Counted from the stretch's first letter, positions 52,363 through 61,964 are shown. The stretch is DNA of 64,000 bases from Roseibium sp. (GCA_017643925.1 JAEPML010000006.1:182225-246224); one strand, 5' to 3'. A program made the numbers and translations. Notes: generated from the letters alone by a model not told the origin.

Positions 52363-52931
52363 GCGACGCTTTGCCCAAGGCCCGGATCGCGACCGCATCG
52401 CTGGCCGGCTGTTTCGGTTGCCACATGGCAATCCTCGATATTGACGAACGGCTGATCGAACTGATGAAGCTGGTGGATGTCGACCGGTCACCGCTGACCG
52501 ACAAGAAGCGTTTCACGCAACGGTGCGATATCGGTATCATCGAAGGCGGCTGCTGCAACGAGGAAAATGTGCATGTGTTGCACGACTTCCGGCGCAATTG
52601 CGATGTGCTTATCGCGCTCGGTCAATGCGCGATCATGGGTGGTCTGCCGGCCATGCGCAACGCCATCATGCATTCCGATGCGCCTTTGAGGGAATGCCTC
52701 GACGAGGCCTATATCACCGGCAAGTACATCCGCAACACGACCCATAATGTCCCCAATGACCCGGCGCTCCCCCTTCTGCTGGACGAGGTTTATCCATGCA
52801 GCCAGGTGGTCGAGATCGATTACCAGATCCCGGGATGTGCGCCGAGCGGAGACATAATTTTCGATACCCTGTCGAAGCTGCTGACCGGCAAGTTTCGCGG
52901 TTTCGAGCGCGAGATTATCAAGTTCGACTAG
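52359..52931 (+). CDS. hoxY: [NiFe] hydrogenase small subunit HoxY
   Basis: A 190-residue soluble-hydrogenase small subunit: SLAGCFGCHMAILDIDERLI, IIEGGCCNEENVHVL, ALGQCAIMGGLPAMRNAI and QIPGCAPSGDIIFDTLSKL supply the Cys ligands of the proximal cluster. There is no Tat signal, so the enzyme is cytoplasmic. Start overlaps the hoxU stop by four bases. Confidence 0.93.
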   Translation: MSDALPKARIATASLAGCFGCHMAILDIDERLIELMKLVDVDRSPLTDKKRFTQRCDIGIIEGGCCNEENVHVLHDFRRNCDVLIALGQCAIMGGLPAMRNAIMHSDAPLRECLDEAYITGKYIRNTTHNVPNDPALPLLLDEVYPCSQVVEIDYQIPGCAPSGDIIFDTLSKLLTGKFRGFEREIIKFD

Positions 52932-52977
52932 TGCCAGTGCCTGATCGAAGAAAACTGTTTGTCCAGGGGACGCGAAC

Positions 52978-54420
52978 ATGACCGAACCCAGAATGGTAGA
53001 AATCTCCCCGGTGACCCGGGTCGAGGGACATGGCAAGGTGACGATCCATCTCGATGCGGAAAACCGTGTCGAGGAAGCGCGGCTTCACATTGTCGAGTTT
53101 CGCGGTTTCGAGCGGTTCATCCGGGGCCGGTTGATGTGGGAAGTGCCGGTGATCGTGCAACGGCTATGCGGGATCTGTCCGGTCAGTCACCACCTGGCAG
53201 CCGCAAAGGCCATGGACATGATCGCCGGGGTCGACCAGTTGACACCGACGGCAGAAAAGATGCGTCGCCTGATGCATTACGGCCAGGTGATGCAGAGCCA
53301 CGTTTTGCATTTCTTCCATCTTGCCGCGCCCGATCTTCTCTTCGGTTTCGGTGCACCGGCCGAAAAGCGCAATATCTTCGAGGTGATCAAGGAACAGCCG
53401 GAGCTCGGCAAGCGTGCGGTTCTGATGCGCAAGTATGGTCAGGAGATCATCGAGGCGACAGCCGGCAAGAAAATTCACGGCACCGGAGCCGTGCCGGGCG
53501 GGATCAACCGCAATCTTCCCATCGAGCGCCGGGATCATTTTCTGGCCAGCATCGACGAAATGATCGAGTGGGCCGGGGATGCGGTCAAGCTGGCCAAGGA
53601 CTACACGATCGAACACGAGGAACTCGTCGCCGAGTTCGGGTCCTTCCCGTCCAACTACATGTCGCTCGTGCGGGAGAGTGACGGTGCCCTGGACCTCTAC
53701 CACGGCAATCTTCGTGCCTTGAGCTCGACGGGCGACCAGATTTTCGACCAGGTCCCCTATACGCGATATCACGAGCTGATCGTCGAGGATGTCCGGTCCT
53801 GGTCCTACATGAAGTTCCCGTTCATCGACACGCTCGGTCCCGAAGTCGGCTGGTACAGGGTTGGCCCGCTGGCCCGGATGAACACGGCGAGTTTCATCGA
53901 TACGCCGCTTGCCGATGCAGCACACAAGGAGCTGAAGGCGGTGACAAGCGGGACGCCGAACAACTCGACGCTTGCGAACCACTGGGCCCGGATGATCGAG
54001 GTGCTGCACTGTGTCGAAAAGATCCGGGAGCTGTTGAACGATCCCGACCTGCAGGGCTCCGACCTGATCCTGTCAGGCGAGCGCCGGGAAGAGGGGATCG
54101 GTGTCATTGAGGCACCACGAGGCAACCTGATTCATCACTACAAGGTGGATGAGCATGATCAGGTTACCTATTGCAACCTGATCGTATCGACAACGCATAA
54201 CAATGAAGGCATGAACCGGGCGGTGAAGGATGTTGCGGTCAAGCACCTGTCGGGCCAGGATCAGATTACGGAAGGCATGCTGAACCATGTCGAGGTGGCA
54301 ATCCGCGCCTACGATCCATGTCTTTCCTGTGCAACGCACGCCCTGGGGCAGATGCCGCTACAAGTCGAGCTCTTCAGCGCAGACGGGGCGCTTGTCGATG
54401 CAAGGACCCAGTGTGTCTGA
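52978..54420 (+). CDS. hoxH: [NiFe] hydrogenase large subunit HoxH
   Basis: The 480-residue large subunit holds the catalytic nickel-iron site: RLCGICPVSHHLAAAKAMD (L1, two Cys) and DPCLSCATHALGQMPLQVEL (L2, two Cys and His). About 25 residues follow the His, which the maturation protease removes after nickel insertion. This L2 form and the HoxFUY partners place it in group 3d, the soluble NAD-coupled bidirectional type. Confidence 0.95.
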   Translation: MTEPRMVEISPVTRVEGHGKVTIHLDAENRVEEARLHIVEFRGFERFIRGRLMWEVPVIVQRLCGICPVSHHLAAAKAMDMIAGVDQLTPTAEKMRRLMHYGQVMQSHVLHFFHLAAPDLLFGFGAPAEKRNIFEVIKEQPELGKRAVLMRKYGQEIIEATAGKKIHGTGAVPGGINRNLPIERRDHFLASIDEMIEWAGDAVKLAKDYTIEHEELVAEFGSFPSNYMSLVRESDGALDLYHGNLRALSSTGDQIFDQVPYTRYHELIVEDVRSWSYMKFPFIDTLGPEVGWYRVGPLARMNTASFIDTPLADAAHKELKAVTSGTPNNSTLANHWARMIEVLHCVEKIRELLNDPDLQGSDLILSGERREEGIGVIEAPRGNLIHHYKVDEHDQVTYCNLIVSTTHNNEGMNRAVKDVAVKHLSGQDQITEGMLNHVEVAIRAYDPCLSCATHALGQMPLQVELFSADGALVDARTQCV

Positions 54421-54438
54421 GACGCGGGGGAGCTGGAC

Positions 54439-54897
54439 ATGTTGTTGATCGGTTATGGCAATCCGGGTCGCGGGGATGACGGTTTGGGTCCAGCCTTTTC
54501 CGAAGCCATGGCTGGCCGCGGGATTGCCGGCCTTGCAGTCGATACGGATTACCAGCTCGTTGCCGAGCACGCACTGGCCATCAGCGACCATGACATGGTG
54601 GTCTTTGCCGATGCGGAAATGAACGCGTCCGGCGCCTATTCCTTTCGCGAAATTCAGGCGGGAGAACCGGAGGTTCTCGGGAGTCACAGCCTTGGGCCGG
54701 AAGCCGTGCTTGCATTGTGCAACACGCTTTATGGAGCCAGGCCACGCGCCTTCTTGCTTGGGATTGCCGGTTACGAATTCGGGGAAGTGAGAGAAGGGTT
54801 GTCGGACCGGGCAACCGCGAACCTTGCAGAAGCGGAAACCTTTTTTATGAGCTGGCTAAATAAGTGTCAGATCGGCAAGGAGGCTGCGCATGCATGA
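54439..54897 (+). CDS. hoxW: Hydrogenase maturation protease HoxW
   Basis: This 152-residue HybD/HycI-type endopeptidase begins MLLIGYGNPGRGDDGLGPAF and has nickel-sensing acidic residues in GDDGLG and VDTDYQLVAEHALAI, followed by SHSLGPEAVLAL. It clips the HoxH C-terminus once nickel is in place. It lies 18 bases after hoxH and overlaps hypA by eight bases. Confidence 0.88.
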   Translation: MLLIGYGNPGRGDDGLGPAFSEAMAGRGIAGLAVDTDYQLVAEHALAISDHDMVVFADAEMNASGAYSFREIQAGEPEVLGSHSLGPEAVLALCNTLYGARPRAFLLGIAGYEFGEVREGLSDRATANLAEAETFFMSWLNKCQIGKEAAHA

Positions 54898-55231
54898 GAT
54901 GTCTCTGTGCGAGAGCATTCTCGACATCTTGAAGGAGCAGGCCGAACGCGACCAGTTCAGTCGCGTCAAGCGGGTTCGTGTCGATATCGGGCCTCTTTCC
55001 TGTGTCGATCCCGAGGCCCTTCAATTCGGTTTTGACGTCGTCATGAAGGGGTCGCTTGCCGAAGGTGCCGCGCTCGAGATCTCGCGCCCTCCCGCCGAAG
55101 CCCTGTGTCTGTCCTGTTTCAAGACCGTGCCTGTCCGCGAACGTTTCGACAGCTGTCCCGAGTGCGGTTCCGACGCATTGCAGGTAACAAGCGGTGAAGA
55201 ACTCAAACTGCGTGAACTTGAGGTGGTATGA
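54890..55231 (+). CDS. hypA: Hydrogenase nickel chaperone HypA
   Basis: The 113-residue HypA starts [20 protein letters not shown], where His2 binds nickel, and has the zinc site [11 protein letters not shown] and [10 protein letters not shown] (two CxxC). It brings nickel to the large subunit with HypB. It could also serve the nickel-dependent guanidine hydrolase encoded next to this cluster. Confidence 0.94.
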   Translation: MHEMSLCESILDILKEQAERDQFSRVKRVRVDIGPLSCVDPEALQFGFDVVMKGSLAEGAALEISRPPAEALCLSCFKTVPVRERFDSCPECGSDALQVTSGEELKLRELEVV

Positions 55232-56022
55232 TGTGCACGATATGCGGCTGTAAAGACCAGAAACATCCTCACGCGCATGGGGAACATGTTCACTTTGGAG
55301 ACGGCGAGGCTGGCGTGTCCGTGCCCGGGATGAGCCAAAGCAGACTGATCCAGCTGGAGACGGACATTCTCGGCAAAAACAAGACCTATGCAGAAAGGAA
55401 CCGGTCCAGGTTCCAGGCGACACGCACGCTTGCGCTCAATCTGGTTTCCAGTCCCGGATCGGGCAAGACGACGCTGCTCGTGGAGACCCTGAAGAAGCTT
55501 GCCGGCAGTGTTCCGGCGGCGGTGATCGAAGGAGACCAGCAGACCTCCAACGACGCCGATCGTATTCGGGAGACCGGTGCCCCGGCCGTCCAGATCAACA
55601 CCGGCAAGGGATGTCATCTGGATGCGCATATGGTCGGGCATGCGCTGGAGAAACTGCCTCCCCTGAAGGAGGGTATTGTCTTCATCGAGAATGTCGGCAA
55701 TCTGGTTTGTCCGGCAGGTTTTGACCTGGGTGAGACCAGCCGGGTCGTGATCCTGTCGGTGACCGAAGGCGAAGACAAGCCGTTGAAATATCCGGATATC
55801 TTTGCCCATTCGGATCTGATGATTCTGAACAAGTCGGACCTGTTGCCTCATGTCGACTTCTGTGTCGGGTCGGCGGTTCGCCACGCGCGCAGGATCAATC
55901 CCGATATCCAGGTGCTGCAGGTGTCGGCGCGCACAGGTGAGGGGCTGGAGGGCTGGCTGGCATGGCTCGACAGCTACCTGAAAAGACAACAATCCGCGCC
56001 TTCCGGCCAGGCTGCCGAATAG
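55228..56022 (+). CDS. hypB: Hydrogenase nickel GTPase HypB
   Basis: A 264-residue SIMIBI GTPase: N-terminal nickel motif [20 protein letters not shown], Walker [42 protein letters not shown]. The N-terminal His stretch is short compared with Rhizobium HypB, which stores several nickel ions; here a separate His-rich protein (42069-42542) may supply that function. It overlaps hypA by four bases. Confidence 0.94.
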   Translation: MMCTICGCKDQKHPHAHGEHVHFGDGEAGVSVPGMSQSRLIQLETDILGKNKTYAERNRSRFQATRTLALNLVSSPGSGKTTLLVETLKKLAGSVPAAVIEGDQQTSNDADRIRETGAPAVQINTGKGCHLDAHMVGHALEKLPPLKEGIVFIENVGNLVCPAGFDLGETSRVVILSVTEGEDKPLKYPDIFAHSDLMILNKSDLLPHVDFCVGSAVRHARRINPDIQVLQVSARTGEGLEGWLAWLDSYLKRQQSAPSGQAAE

Positions 56023-56033
56023 GAGATAACCGC

Positions 56034-56294
56034 ATGTGTCTGGCCATCCCCGCGCAAGTTGTTTCCGTTGACGAGAACGACATGGCAACCGTGGCCCTGG
56101 AAGGGATCCGCAAGCCTGTGTCCACCGCGCTGCTGGAAGAGGTTGCCGTTGGTGACTACGTCCTGGTCCATGTCGGCTATGCGTTGCACAAGCTGAGCGA
56201 GGAGGAAGCCGAACGAACCCTGCAACTGATGGCAGAGGCCGGTGTCCTGGCAGAGGAGCTGGAGGAGATGACAGCCGCGGAGACCGGGTCATGA
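56034..56294 (+). CDS. hypC: Hydrogenase assembly chaperone HypC
   Basis: An 86-residue protein starting MCLAIPAQVVSVDENDMATV at ATG 56034 with AGGAGATAACCGC upstream. Cys2 and the segment VGDYVLVHVGYALHKLSEEE are diagnostic for HypC/HoxL. It carries the Fe(CN)2CO unit with HypD. Its stop overlaps the hypD start. Confidence 0.93.
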   Translation: MCLAIPAQVVSVDENDMATVALEGIRKPVSTALLEEVAVGDYVLVHVGYALHKLSEEEAERTLQLMAEAGVLAEELEEMTAAETGS

Positions 56295-57442
56295 AGTACA
56301 TTCGGGAGTTTCGCGATGGTAAACTCGCCCGAAAGCTTGCTGGTGCGATTGCCCGGGAAGCCGATCCGGCACGGCGCTATCACTTCATGGAATTCTGCGG
56401 CGGGCATACCCACGCGATATTCCGCTATGGCGTCCAGGATCTGGTGCCGGACAATGTCGAATATGTCCACGGTCCCGGGTGCCCGGTCTGCGTTCTGCCT
56501 GTCCGGCGTCTGGATGATGCCATCGAACTGGCGCTGACGGAAAACGTGATCCTGTGCACCTATGGTGACATGATGCGCGTTCCCGGTACGAAGCAGCAAA
56601 GCCTGATCAAGGCAAAGGCCGGCGGTGCGGATATCCGCATGATCTATTCCACACAGGATGCCTTGAAAATCGCGCGTGATCATCCTGAGCGTCAGGTGGT
56701 TTTCTTTGCGATCGGCTTTGAAACCACGACCCCGCCGACGGCCGTTGCGATCAAGCAGGCTCATGCTGCGGGCCTCCGGAATTTCTCGGTCTTTTGCAAC
56801 CACGTCCTGACGCCGCCTGCGATCGCCCATATCGTCAATGCACCTGCGCAACCCGGTGAGGATCCGGTAAGGATCGATGGGTTTCTCGGACCATCCCATG
56901 TCAGTTCGGTAATCGGTTGGGCGCCTTATGAACCTGCTGCACGCGATTTCGGAAAGCCGGTGGTGATCGCCGGGTTCGAACCGCTTGACGTGATGCAATC
57001 GACCCTGATGCTCGTCCGGCAGATCAATGACGGCCGACACGAGGTGGAAAACCAATACACCCGTGTCGTGACCAGAGAGGGCAATCGCAAGGCCCAGTCC
57101 CTGGTTGATGAGGTTCTGGAACTCAGGGAAACGTTTGAATGGCGTGGGCTCGGGTCGGTGCCACACAGTGCGCTTCGGATCAGGGATATCTTTGCGGAGT
57201 TCGATGCCGAACGGCGTTTTGCGGTCAGTCCGAAACAGTCACGCGAGGTAAAGTCGTGCGAGTGTCCTTCGGTTTTGCGGGGCGTGAAGAAACCGACGGA
57301 TTGCAAGCTGTTCGGCACGGTCTGCACGCCTGAAAACCCGATGGGTGCCTGCATGGTGTCTTCCGAAGGAGCCTGCGCGGCTTACTGGACCTATGGCCGC
57401 AAGCGAGAGGCGTCGCGTGCCGTCAGGGACGCCGTCGCATGA
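56291..57442 (+). CDS. hypD: Hydrogenase iron-ligand scaffold HypD
   Basis: The 383-residue protein has the HypD motifs EFCGGHTHAIFRYG, VHGPGCPVCVLPVRRLDDA, FFAIGFETTTPPTAVAI and C-terminal cysteines (SCECPSVLRGVKKP; CKLFGTVCTPENPMGACMVS) that bind a 4Fe-4S cluster. It assembles the iron with its diatomic ligands together with HypC and HypE. It overlaps both neighbours by four bases. Confidence 0.95.
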   Translation: MKYIREFRDGKLARKLAGAIAREADPARRYHFMEFCGGHTHAIFRYGVQDLVPDNVEYVHGPGCPVCVLPVRRLDDAIELALTENVILCTYGDMMRVPGTKQQSLIKAKAGGADIRMIYSTQDALKIARDHPERQVVFFAIGFETTTPPTAVAIKQAHAAGLRNFSVFCNHVLTPPAIAHIVNAPAQPGEDPVRIDGFLGPSHVSSVIGWAPYEPAARDFGKPVVIAGFEPLDVMQSTLMLVRQINDGRHEVENQYTRVVTREGNRKAQSLVDEVLELRETFEWRGLGSVPHSALRIRDIFAEFDAERRFAVSPKQSREVKSCECPSVLRGVKKPTDCKLFGTVCTPENPMGACMVSSEGACAAYWTYGRKREASRAVRDAVA

Positions 57443-58476
57443 CCGCTGCGGATAATCCGAAGAAGAAGCTTGCCGGTGTGGTGGACATGACCCACGGTGG
57501 TGGCGGCCGCGCCATGAGCGATTTGATCGAGAAGCTTTTTCGGCGCCATCTGAGCAATCCTGCGCTTGACCAGGGGCATGATGCGGCCGTCCTTGACCGA
57601 CCGGCCGGACGCCTTGTCCTGTCGACCGATGCCCATGTGGTTTCACCGTTGTTTTTCCCCGGTGGAGATATCGGGTCACTCGCTGTCCATGGCACACTGA
57701 ACGACGTAGCCATGGCAGGGGCAAGGCCGTTGTCGCTGACGGCAAGTTTCATCCTGGAAGAAGGCTTTCCCCTTGAGGAGCTTGAGCTGATCGTGAAGTC
57801 GATGGCGCAGGCCTCCCGTGAAGCAGGTGTGCCGGTCGTCTCCGGAGACACCAAGGTGGTTGAGAAGGGCAAGGGAGACGGCGTCTTCATCTCGACAACC
57901 GGGCTCGGCGTCTTGCCTGAGGGTGTTGCCATTTCGCCGGAGGCTGCCAGGCCAGGGCAGGTGGTCCTGATTTCCGGTCCGATTGGCGATCATGGCGTGG
58001 CGATCCTGTCCAAGCGCGAGAACCTTGAATTCGAAACGGAGATCCGTTCGGACAGTGCCGCCTTACACGACCTTGTGGCGGAAATGATCAATGTTGATCC
58101 CGGGATTTCGGTATTGCGGGACCCGACGCGCGGCGGACTGGCGACTGCATTGAACGAGATTGCAAACGCTTCGCGCATCGGGTTCGTCTTGCAGGAAGAG
58201 AGCATTCCGGTCAGTCCCGACGTCCAGGCTGCTTGCGAGCTGCTGGGCCTCGATCCGCTTTACGTGGCCAATGAAGGCAAGCTCGTGTGCATCTGTGCAG
58301 CCGAAAGGGCGGACGAGCTCCTGGCTGTCATGCGGGCCCATCCCAACGGGCGCGGTGCCTGCAGGATCGGTGAAGTGGTGGACGATCCCGATTGCATGGT
58401 AATCATGGAAACCGAATTCGGCGGCTCACGCGTCGTCGATTGGCTGTCGGGTGAACAGTTGCCCCGAATTTGCTGA
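57439..58476 (+). CDS. hypE: Hydrogenase cyanide-forming protein HypE
   Basis: A 345-residue PurM-like enzyme: DMTHGGGGRAMSDLIEKLF, HDAAVLDRPAGRLVLSTDAH, HGTLNDVAMAGARPLSLTAS and GLATALNEIANASRIG, ending LSGEQLPRIC with the C-terminal Cys that is carbamoylated by HypF and dehydrated to thiocyanate. It is the last gene of the hyp cluster, followed by a hairpin and the convergent comC gene. Confidence 0.95.
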   Translation: MTAADNPKKKLAGVVDMTHGGGGRAMSDLIEKLFRRHLSNPALDQGHDAAVLDRPAGRLVLSTDAHVVSPLFFPGGDIGSLAVHGTLNDVAMAGARPLSLTASFILEEGFPLEELELIVKSMAQASREAGVPVVSGDTKVVEKGKGDGVFISTTGLGVLPEGVAISPEAARPGQVVLISGPIGDHGVAILSKRENLEFETEIRSDSAALHDLVAEMINVDPGISVLRDPTRGGLATALNEIANASRIGFVLQEESIPVSPDVQAACELLGLDPLYVANEGKLVCICAAERADELLAVMRAHPNGRGACRIGEVVDDPDCMVIMETEFGGSRVVDWLSGEQLPRIC

Positions 58477-58480
58477 CTTA

Positions 58481-58535
58481 CGTTTCATCTGAAACGCAAA
58501 CACCCGCCAAGCGCGGGATCATCGCGCGGCGGGTG
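58481..58535. terminator. Two hairpins between convergent hypE and comC
   Basis: CGTTTCA-TC-TGAAACG (58481-58496) is followed by a larger stem, CACCCGCC with GGCGGGTG (58501-58508 with 58528-58535), that contains a GCGCG/CGCGC inner pair. In the 84 bases between two convergent stops they are most simply a two-way terminator. Confidence 0.65.
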
Positions 58536-58560
58536 CTCTGTTTCAGATCTTCGATCTGCT

Positions 58561-59568
58561 TCAGGTCATCGCGGATATTTCCGCATGAAGATGGGCTGGC
58601 ACGGCAACGCCATCGCGCTCGGCCCGGGATCTGCCATCGAGGCGCCTGGTGCCTGGAAGGCGTGTGCCTTCCTGAGCCAGCAGGGCGTTGAGCAAACCTT
58701 CCAGGCGGTCGGAAAATCCTCCGCCGGAAAGCACGTCGGGTGCAAATGCGATCAGGGTTTGACCAACTCCCGGAGGCCCACCTTCAGCGTCGAAGAAAGA
58801 CGTTGCTTCGTAGGAGTGATTGGCCCCAATCAACGTCGCTGCAAGGATTTCGACGATGAGCGCAAGTGCGGCCCCCTTCGCGTCTCCGGCAGGTATCATG
58901 GTGCCGGCAAGGGCTTCCTTCGGGTCCGTGGTCGGTTGTCCGTCAGGAGACAGGGCCCAGCCTTCCGGGATCTGCTTGCCGGCTTTCGAGGCTGCCATGA
59001 TCTTGCCCCTGGCCACCTTGGAAAGGGAGAGATCGATCACCAGCGGTGCTTCGTCCTTGCGGGGCGCTGCAAAGGCAATCGGGTTGGTTCCAAAGAGCGG
59101 TGCATGACCGCCCCAGGGTGCAATTGCCTTGGGTGCATTTGTCACCATGAGTGCCACCAGGCCCTGATCGGCAAGTCGCTCCACATGCGCGCCGAGCTGC
59201 CCGCAGTGATGTGACCGCCTGATGCCAACACCTGCAAGCCCGGTTTTCGGCGTTATCTCGGTGAGGGTTTCAATTGCAAGATCGATGGCAGGGAAGGCAA
59301 ATCCGTTGACTGCATCTATCCCGGCAAAGGAAGCCGTTTGCTGAACGATTTCCGGTTTTGCGTTCCCGTCGACCTTGCCGGAGCGGGCTTGGGCGGCATA
59401 GCTGGCAACCCGGGAAAACCCGTGGCCAGCCTGGCCGTCGACTTCCGCCGCAACAAGCGCACGGGCAACCGAAGCAGCGTTTTCAGCGCTGGTGCTGCTG
59501 TTCTGCAGGGCGGTGCGTACCAGTTCTTCGGCGGCCGCGCGCGGCATGTGGATGGACTCTTCAGCCAT
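58561..59568 (-). CDS. comC: (R)-sulfolactate dehydrogenase, ComC/Ldh2 family
   Basis: This 335-residue enzyme belongs to the malate/L-sulfolactate dehydrogenase family: DGQAGHGFSRVASYAAQARS, AGVGIRRSHHCGQLGAHVER, GTNPIAFAAPRKDEAPLVID. In Chromohalobacter salexigens ComC reduces sulfopyruvate to (R)-sulfolactate, working with SlcC to convert the S to the R form for SuyAB. Here it overlaps slcC by eight bases and is followed only by the hyp terminator. An ordinary malate or ureidoglycolate dehydrogenase is excluded mainly by context. Confidence 0.82.
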   Translation of the reverse strand: MAEESIHMPRAAAEELVRTALQNSSTSAENAASVARALVAAEVDGQAGHGFSRVASYAAQARSGKVDGNAKPEIVQQTASFAGIDAVNGFAFPAIDLAIETLTEITPKTGLAGVGIRRSHHCGQLGAHVERLADQGLVALMVTNAPKAIAPWGGHAPLFGTNPIAFAAPRKDEAPLVIDLSLSKVARGKIMAASKAGKQIPEGWALSPDGQPTTDPKEALAGTMIPAGDAKGAALALIVEILAATLIGANHSYEATSFFDAEGGPPGVGQTLIAFAPDVLSGGGFSDRLEGLLNALLAQEGTRLPGTRRLDGRSRAERDGVAVPAHLHAEISAMT

Positions 59569-60490
59569 TTTGCAGGACCCGTTTGACGTTTTCGACTGTC
59601 ACGGAGGATACCCGGATATTGCCTTCCTGGGTAACGCCCGCAATGTGCGGGGTAAGAACCAGGTTGGGGACGTCCTTGAATTTTTGTGCTGCGTCTTCGG
59701 TCAAGGGCTCTGTTTCGAAAACATCCAATGCAGCGCCCCCGAGCTGACCGGTGCGCAACGCGTCCGCGACATCGGTTTCGACCACGACACCGCCGCGGGC
59801 CGTGTTGATCAGAACCGCGCCTTTCGGCATTTTCACAATTGCTGCCGCATCGATCAGGTTCCTCGTTCCGTCTGTCAAAGGAACATGCAGTGACAGGACG
59901 TCAGAACAGGCGAGCAATTCGTCGCCTGTCTCGCACCGGCGGATGCCCGACCAGGCTGGGTCCTCGGCAGGAACGAAGGGATCGTGAGCCGCGATGTCCA
60001 TGCCGAGGGCCTGAGCACGTTTTGCAACGGCGCGGGCGATCTCGCCATATCCCCAAAGGCCGAGGCAGCGGCCGGAGACTTCGCCGCCGATCAATGCATT
60101 TCTCGGCCATTTGCCGGCGCACATGTCGTCAGCCGAACCATATGCACCACGCACCAGCATCAGGGCGGCCGAAATCACGTATTCAGCAACGGAGAGCGTG
60201 TTGGCACCCGTGGCCGGGCAGACTTCGATACCGCGGTCCTTGCACGCGGCTAGGTCGATATTGTCTAGACCGACGCCGAGCCGTCCAACAACCTTCAATC
60301 CGGGGGCAGCTGTCAGAAGTTTGGTGTTCACCTGCGTGCGATTGCGCACGATGATTGCATCGGCGTCGGAGAGTTCCGCCAGCAGGGCCGCGCGGTCGTC
60401 CACCAGACCGGGTGCATAGAGCACCCGGTCGGTTTCCGGAAAACCGGCCAGCGCCGCCTCGTCCATGAATTCGGAAACGACGATTTTCAT
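59561..60490 (-). CDS. slcC: (S)-sulfolactate dehydrogenase, D-isomer 2-hydroxyacid dehydrogenase family
   Basis: The 309-residue protein has the SerA-type NAD fold and active site: VGRLGVGLDNIDLAACKDRG, LWGYGEIARAVAKRAQALGM (GxGxxG-like with Tyr), PKGAVLINTARGGVVVETD and LTPHIAGVTQEGN with the catalytic His. SlcC oxidises (S)-sulfolactate to sulfopyruvate. The order slcC-comC with adjoining suyAB and a nearby TRAP transporter repeats the slc cluster of Chromohalobacter. It starts two bases after the suyB stop. Confidence 0.83.
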   Translation of the reverse strand: MKIVVSEFMDEAALAGFPETDRVLYAPGLVDDRAALLAELSDADAIIVRNRTQVNTKLLTAAPGLKVVGRLGVGLDNIDLAACKDRGIEVCPATGANTLSVAEYVISAALMLVRGAYGSADDMCAGKWPRNALIGGEVSGRCLGLWGYGEIARAVAKRAQALGMDIAAHDPFVPAEDPAWSGIRRCETGDELLACSDVLSLHVPLTDGTRNLIDAAAIVKMPKGAVLINTARGGVVVETDVADALRTGQLGGAALDVFETEPLTEDAAQKFKDVPNLVLTPHIAGVTQEGNIRVSSVTVENVKRVLQNG

Positions 60491-60492
60491 GG

Positions 60493-61674
60493 CTATGCGG
60501 ACCGATAGAGCTTGGTCATCGAGAACTCGCGATGGCCCAGGGCTTCAGCTGCCGTGTAACGGCCGTTGGCTGTCCGTACGATCATCTCGATCAAGGCGTC
60601 ACCCGCCTGATCGATGGTCTTGTCGCGGGTCAGCACGCCGGTGACATCAACATCGATATGTTCGGACATGGTGCGCAACGTGCGCGGATTGCCCGAGATC
60701 TTGATGACGGGAACAATCGGGTTGCCAACCACGTTGCCCTGACCGGTCGGGAACGTGTGGATCACGTAACCGGCGGCGGCCATCAGCACCACACATTCGG
60801 CGGCAGCAGATGACGTGTCCATGAAGTAGAGGCCCGGTCCCTTTTCAGGCGCAACGGCAGGTCCCATCGCATCGATGTAGCGTGAGGTCCGTCCGATTTT
60901 TTCCAGGTTGCCGAGTGCCTTTTCCTCGATGGTGGTCAGACCGCCAAGAATGTTGCCCTTGGTCGGCTGGCTGTCACTGAGATCGTCGGTCTGGTGCGCG
61001 AAGATCACGTCGTCCTGGTAGGACTGCCAGATTTCCTTGAAAGCTGCTGCTGCTTCCGGGGTTGCCGCGCGTTTTTCGCAGATATGTTCCGCACCGGTGA
61101 TTTCGGATGTTTCACCAAAGCAGCCGTAAATGCCTTCCGGGATGAGCTTGTCATACATGTTGCCGACAGTGGGGCAGGAGCTCAGGCCGGTGGTGGTGTC
61201 ACTTTCGCCGCACTTGGTGGAGATCCAGAGATCGCCGATCGGACATTCTTCCTTCTGGAGTTCCGTTGCCCAGTGAACATATTCCTTGGCCTTCCAGCTC
61301 GCCTGCCGGATGGTTTCGAAATCACCCTTCTGTTCGATCGAGAAGCCGGTGACAGGCTTGCCAGTTTCGGCAATGCCGTCGACGATCACCTTGGTCCATT
61401 CCGGTTCGATGCCGATAACCACGACGGCGGCAACATTCGGGTTGGCGCCGGTGCCGATAATGGTGCGGAAATGCAGGTCGAGATCTTGGCCGAATTGCAG
61501 GCGCCCATAGGCATGCGGGATCGCCATCGTGCCCTTGACGTTGTTTGCAACCGCTTCACAGGCTGCATTTGAAATGTCGTCTACGGGCAGGATCAGGACG
61601 TGGTTGCGGACGCCGACGCGGCCGTTTTCTCGGCGCCAGGCCGTGACTGTCTGGTTTGCATAATCAAGAGCCAT
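60493..61674 (-). CDS. suyB: Sulfolactate sulfo-lyase, large subunit (second copy)
   Basis: The 393-residue protein from ATG 61674 is a near relative of the SuyB at 8571: [51 protein letters not shown] and [20 protein letters not shown]. Differences cluster at the N-terminus ([16 protein letters not shown]) and around [14 protein letters not shown]. It removes sulfite from (R)-sulfolactate with SuyA. The open frame runs back to 61875, but that part overlaps suyA. Together with slcC and comC it forms a full sulfolactate pathway. Confidence 0.9.
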   Translation of the reverse strand: MALDYANQTVTAWRRENGRVGVRNHVLILPVDDISNAACEAVANNVKGTMAIPHAYGRLQFGQDLDLHFRTIIGTGANPNVAAVVVIGIEPEWTKVIVDGIAETGKPVTGFSIEQKGDFETIRQASWKAKEYVHWATELQKEECPIGDLWISTKCGESDTTTGLSSCPTVGNMYDKLIPEGIYGCFGETSEITGAEHICEKRAATPEAAAAFKEIWQSYQDDVIFAHQTDDLSDSQPTKGNILGGLTTIEEKALGNLEKIGRTSRYIDAMGPAVAPEKGPGLYFMDTSSAAAECVVLMAAAGYVIHTFPTGQGNVVGNPIVPVIKISGNPRTLRTMSEHIDVDVTGVLTRDKTIDQAGDALIEMIVRTANGRYTAAEALGHREFSMTKLYRSA

Positions 61675-61676
61675 GG

Positions 61677-61964
61677 TCACCACCGCTTCGTTTTGAGATT
61701 GTGAGTGTGAACGTGATCGCCAACGCCGGCGCCAGCGACCATCTTGCCGATGTCTTCGCCGTACTTGATCACGGTGTCGCCTTCCGACAGCGCGCGCAGA
61801 GCCACCTTGTGACCGATCGGAATGTCGGTGTTCGCGGTCAGTCTGAAATCCGTGTTGTCGGCAGTAACGACGCACAGCATGTCAGTGCCTGCTGTCAGTC
61901 CCTCGACCACGACAACACCCACGTTGTCTTCCTTGTCATGCACAAGCAGTTGCGGGATAGCCAT
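61677..61964 (-). CDS. suyA: Sulfolactate sulfo-lyase, small subunit (second copy)
   Basis: A 95-residue SAF-type protein: [54 protein letters not shown]. It resembles the first SuyA (9762-10052) along its full length. The start has AAGGGAATGGCT, so the ATG and ribosome-binding site are close. It is the first gene of the suyAB-slcC-comC operon, divergent from the GntR gene. Confidence 0.9.
   Translation of the reverse strand: MAIPQLLVHDKEDNVGVVVVEGLTAGTDMLCVVTADNTDFRLTANTDIPIGHKVALRALSEGDTVIKYGEDIGKMVAGAGVGDHVHTHNLKTKRW

Noticed and set aside
52959..53681. Plus-strand open frame of 240 residues overlapping hoxH
   Set aside because: It is a frame-shifted reading of hoxH with an Arg/Gly-rich sequence and no motif.
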